Of a DNA stretch of 7,077 nt, positions 4,990 to 7,077 are shown piece by piece. This DNA comes from JBCDBY01 sp039182715 (GTDB lineage: Bacteria > Planctomycetota > PLA2): assembly GCA_039182715.1 (NCBI GenBank), contig JBCDBY010000239.1:1-7077 (forward strand), in the 5' to 3' direction. The notes below the pieces were generated by a model that had not been told where the DNA came from, ran no database searches, and saw nothing but the letters and a program-made list of their open reading frames with translations. The position numbers and the translations under genes were made by a program. Numbering within the stretch: position 1 is the stretch's first letter; each line of letters opens with the position of its first letter.

Positions 4990-7077
4990 TTACCGGACGA
5001 TCCGGAACCGCTCGACGCGTCCGTCCGCCGGGAGGAAGTCGGGCAGCATGCGGATCGCCGTCCCGGGCACGCCGAGATCGACGGTGTAGATCTCCTGCCG
5101 GTCCTGCACGTCGTCGTCGGCCAGGTAGAAGACGAAGTTCCCGTCGGGCGAGACGGCGAACCGGTCATCCCCGACAAACACGCCGAACCGCTCCTCGGTC
5201 GGCGCCGCGGAAAGGCGTTCGACGTTCTCGGGATCGTCGAAGCGAACGATGCCCAACGCCATGAACCGCAGGCCGTTCTCCTCGTCTTCGTAGTTGAGGA
5301 AGACCGACTCCCCGTCCGCACCCGGCATGAATCCGAAGCGCGTATCGGCCAGCTTGACGACCGTGGAGAGATCGTCGAAGTCGACGGCGAAGGTGCCGCC
5401 GGCCGTCTGGAACGTCGGGGCGCGCTGGAAGACGATCCGCTGGCTGTCCGGGCTGAAGCGCCACTCCGCACCGAACGCCCCCCTGAACCCGGGCCCGTTC
5501 GACAAGCGCACGTTCACATCGTCCAGGATGCGCAGCACCGCCCCCGCCTGCATGGGGTCCGGCGTCCAGAGCTGGCCGCTGATGTCGCGATAGACGATGC
5601 GGCTTCCGTCCGGCGAGAAGAGCCCCTCGTTCGCGCGCGGCGTCGTGGCCGGGTCGCTGATCAGCGTCGCGTTGCCGGGGGAGGCGATCTCCACGCGATA
5701 GAGGTCCGAGATGAAGCCGGCGACGGGTCCGAGTCGGTTGAACACGAAGAGGATGCTCGCGCCGTCATCGCTCACCTCGACCGGCTCGTCAACCGTGAGG
5801 TTCGACGGGTTGAGCTGCGTGACGTTGCCGGGGCTCGACGGATCGACGAGATAGAGAAACGCGTCGTCGTCGCCGAAGTCCGCCGTGCGGTCCGCGCGAT
5901 ACACGAGCTGTCGGCCCCCGTCGGCGAAGTGGAACTCCACGACGCCGTTCCACAGGTTCGTCGTCCCGCTGTCGAGCCGCACCGACGTCGACGGGTTGTC
6001 GAGATCGACCATGCGCAGCTCCGCGCGCGGCACGCGCGCCGCGATGAAGAAGACCTTGCCGGGAAGCGCCGGGCTCATGCCCCACTTGCCGAGGTTGAAT
6101 CCGGTCGCGGCCAGGTCCTCGCCGACGCGGATGGGCGTATCCGGTGCGGCCTCGTTGACGAGATAGAGCTGCTTGCGCACGCCGGGCGAGGTCGTTTCGT
6201 AGACGATGTGGCGTCGGTCCGCGGAGACCTCGAATCGATCGACCTCTCCCACGCCCAGCGCGCTGATCCGGGTCGGCGCCGCGAGCGGCAGCGTCTCGCG
6301 CAGCGGCGTGCGCAACAGATCCTCGCGATCGATGTCGGTGGTCGGCGCGATCAGGTAGACGAATCCGCCCTGCGGCGTCGGCGTCGGCGTCGACGCGAGC
6401 GGCTCGAACCGCGTCGTGATGACGTAGCAGCCCGGCACCTTGCCGTCCGCTTCGATCTGCAGCTTGTAGACGCCGGCGTCTTCGAGCCCGAGGTCGATGG
6501 AGGCGAGCGCGCTGCCATCGAAGAGCACCTCGGTCAGCTGCTTGTCCTCGGCGTCGAGCAGGCGCATGCGGCCGGCCAACCCACCGGTGACGGCGGGCGG
6601 ATCGTTCCGGTTGGCGGTCGGATAGAGACGGAAGCGGACGGTGCGCGCGGCCGGGATGCCGAACTCGTAGGTGTGGATGGTCCCTACCTGTTCGGCGCAG
6701 TTGCGGATGCGTTCGCCGGATCGAAACCGGCGGCCGACCGCGTCCCGCGGCTTGAGCTCGATGTCGATCGGCGACTCGGCGTCCTCGTCGAGCACGACCG
6801 TCGCGGCGCCCTCGAGCCCGAAGTCAGGCACGCGGGCGCGCACGATAACGGAGCGGCCGGCCGGGAAGCGCGGCGCGAAGCTGTCACCGAGGCGCACCAC
6901 CTCGCGAGCGATGAACGTCGGCCCGACCGCCTCGATCTCCGCCTCGATCTCCACCGGCGTGTCCGGCGTCAGCTCGGGATACTCCTCGAGGTTGACGAAG
7001 CGGGGACGGCCGAAGCCGGTGGCCGAGAACGCGTCGCAGTTCCACCAGCTGAAGTGCGACACCGTGCCGCGCAGCGC
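4990..7077 (-). CDS. PD40/TolB-like beta-propeller protein with N-terminal beta-sandwich region, 5' end outside window
   Basis: The frame is open to the right edge, so the true start is not visible. A GTG at 7062 is possible but has in-frame coding before it and no signal peptide after it. Numbering from that GTG, residues about 1-105 contain Ig-like beta strands. Residues about 120-220 resemble a bacterial pre-peptidase C-terminal (PPC-like) sandwich (GTIHTYEFGIPAARTVRFRL, then DAGVYKLQIEADG), with two cysteines (122, 212) that could pair. A TPTPTP linker (225-230) leads to a propeller made of about eight repeats of roughly 50 residues, seen as VSADRRHIVYET (279), FADGGRQLVYRA (379), VSDDGASILFVF (430), FSPDGSRIVYRD (482), FSPDSQRIVFQR (536) and VSPDGNFVFYLAD (637), with weaker copies near 328 and 579. 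This is the PD40 motif of TolB and prolyl-oligopeptidase propellers. No catalytic domain follows, so a binding or scaffold role outside the cytoplasm is likely; the partner is unknown. Confidence 0.85.
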   Translation of the reverse strand, partial: ALRGTVSHFSWWNCDAFSATGFGRPRFVNLEEYPELTPDTPVEIEAEIEAVGPTFIAREVVRLGDSFAPRFPAGRSVIVRARVPDFGLEGAATVVLDEDAESPIDIELKPRDAVGRRFRSGERIRNCAEQVGTIHTYEFGIPAARTVRFRLYPTANRNDPPAVTGGLAGRMRLLDAEDKQLTEVLFDGSALASIDLGLEDAGVYKLQIEADGKVPGCYVITTRFEPLASTPTPTPQGGFVYLIAPTTDIDREDLLRTPLRETLPLAAPTRISALGVGEVDRFEVSADRRHIVYETTSPGVRKQLYLVNEAAPDTPIRVGEDLAATGFNLGKWGMSPALPGKVFFIAARVPRAELRMVDLDNPSTSVRLDSGTTNLWNGVVEFHFADGGRQLVYRADRTADFGDDDAFLYLVDPSSPGNVTQLNPSNLTVDEPVEVSDDGASILFVFNRLGPVAGFISDLYRVEIASPGNATLISDPATTPRANEGLFSPDGSRIVYRDISGQLWTPDPMQAGAVLRILDDVNVRLSNGPGFRGAFGAEWRFSPDSQRIVFQRAPTFQTAGGTFAVDFDDLSTVVKLADTRFGFMPGADGESVFLNYEDEENGLRFMALGIVRFDDPENVERLSAAPTEERFGVFVGDDRFAVSPDGNFVFYLADDDVQDRQEIYTVDLGVPGTAIRMLPDFLPADGRVERFRIVR
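6374..6392. repeat. Short GGCGTC tandem repeat encoding a Thr-Pro linker
   Basis: Three consecutive 6-bp units of GGCGTC type are read on the minus strand as alternating ACG and CCG codons. They encode the TPTPTP linker between the N-terminal sandwich and the propeller of the PD40 protein. Because the unit is 6 bp, slippage would change linker length without a frameshift. Confidence 0.7.

Noticed and set aside
2967..5264. 765-codon plus-strand open frame
   Set aside because: It lies antisense to the FadL gene, the HAD gene and part of the PD40 gene, all with clear family motifs. Its product is Arg/Val/Asp-rich with no recognisable domain, as expected for the antisense of GC-rich codons.
6374..6392. 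CRISPR-like or regulatory repeat
   Set aside because: The 6-bp units have no spacers and are explained by a Thr-Pro codon repeat in a protein linker.
7060..7062. GTG as true start of the PD40 protein
   Set aside because: The same frame stays open for five more codons to the window edge, no signal peptide follows, and the first residues look like the middle of a domain. The gene is treated as 5'-truncated.

Overview
The window is GC-rich bacterial DNA (by eye roughly 65% GC) in which every convincing gene lies on the minus strand. Reading in the direction of transcription (high to low coordinates) the order is: a secreted-type PD40/TolB-like beta-propeller protein whose 5' end is beyond the right edge (4990-7077); a FadL/TodX outer-membrane channel (3603-4907); a HAD-family phosphatase (2901-3599); a CofD/YvcK-related protein closest to the 'GAK system' CofD-like family (1714-2886); and a PhoX/DUF839-type lipoprotein whose 3' end is beyond the left edge (1-1532). 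The FadL channel, the lipoprotein signal and the extracytoplasmic propellers indicate a Gram-negative host. High GC with FadL, PD40 and GAK-type CofD genes would fit a Myxococcota/Desulfobacterota/Binatota-like lineage, but this is only an impression; no RNA or marker gene is present to fix the taxonomy.

The three central genes look like one transcription unit: 3 nt separate the FadL stop from the GTG start of the HAD gene, and 13-14 nt separate the HAD stop from the ATG of the CofD-like gene. The FadL gene has a good ribosome binding site, but it lies inside a strong 15-bp GC hairpin that fills most of the short gap after the PD40 gene. No common pathway can be proven. A reasonable reading is an envelope import protein (FadL), coupled to a cytoplasmic phosphate-removing enzyme and a CofD-fold nucleotide/phosphate-transfer protein, flanked by two extracytoplasmic beta-propeller proteins.

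The gap between the CofD-like gene and the lipoprotein gene (1533-1713) holds a notable 50-bp stretch: perfect 12-bp inverted repeats bordered exactly by 7-bp direct repeats. The most striking protein-level observation is that the PhoX-type lipoprotein carries the hallmark motifs of the family in swapped order: the modules that normally end PhoX come before those that normally begin it, behind a lipoprotein signal and a PKD/cadherin-like domain. This suggests a circularly permuted propeller or a duplicated module. The long plus-strand reading frames are judged to be antisense shadows.
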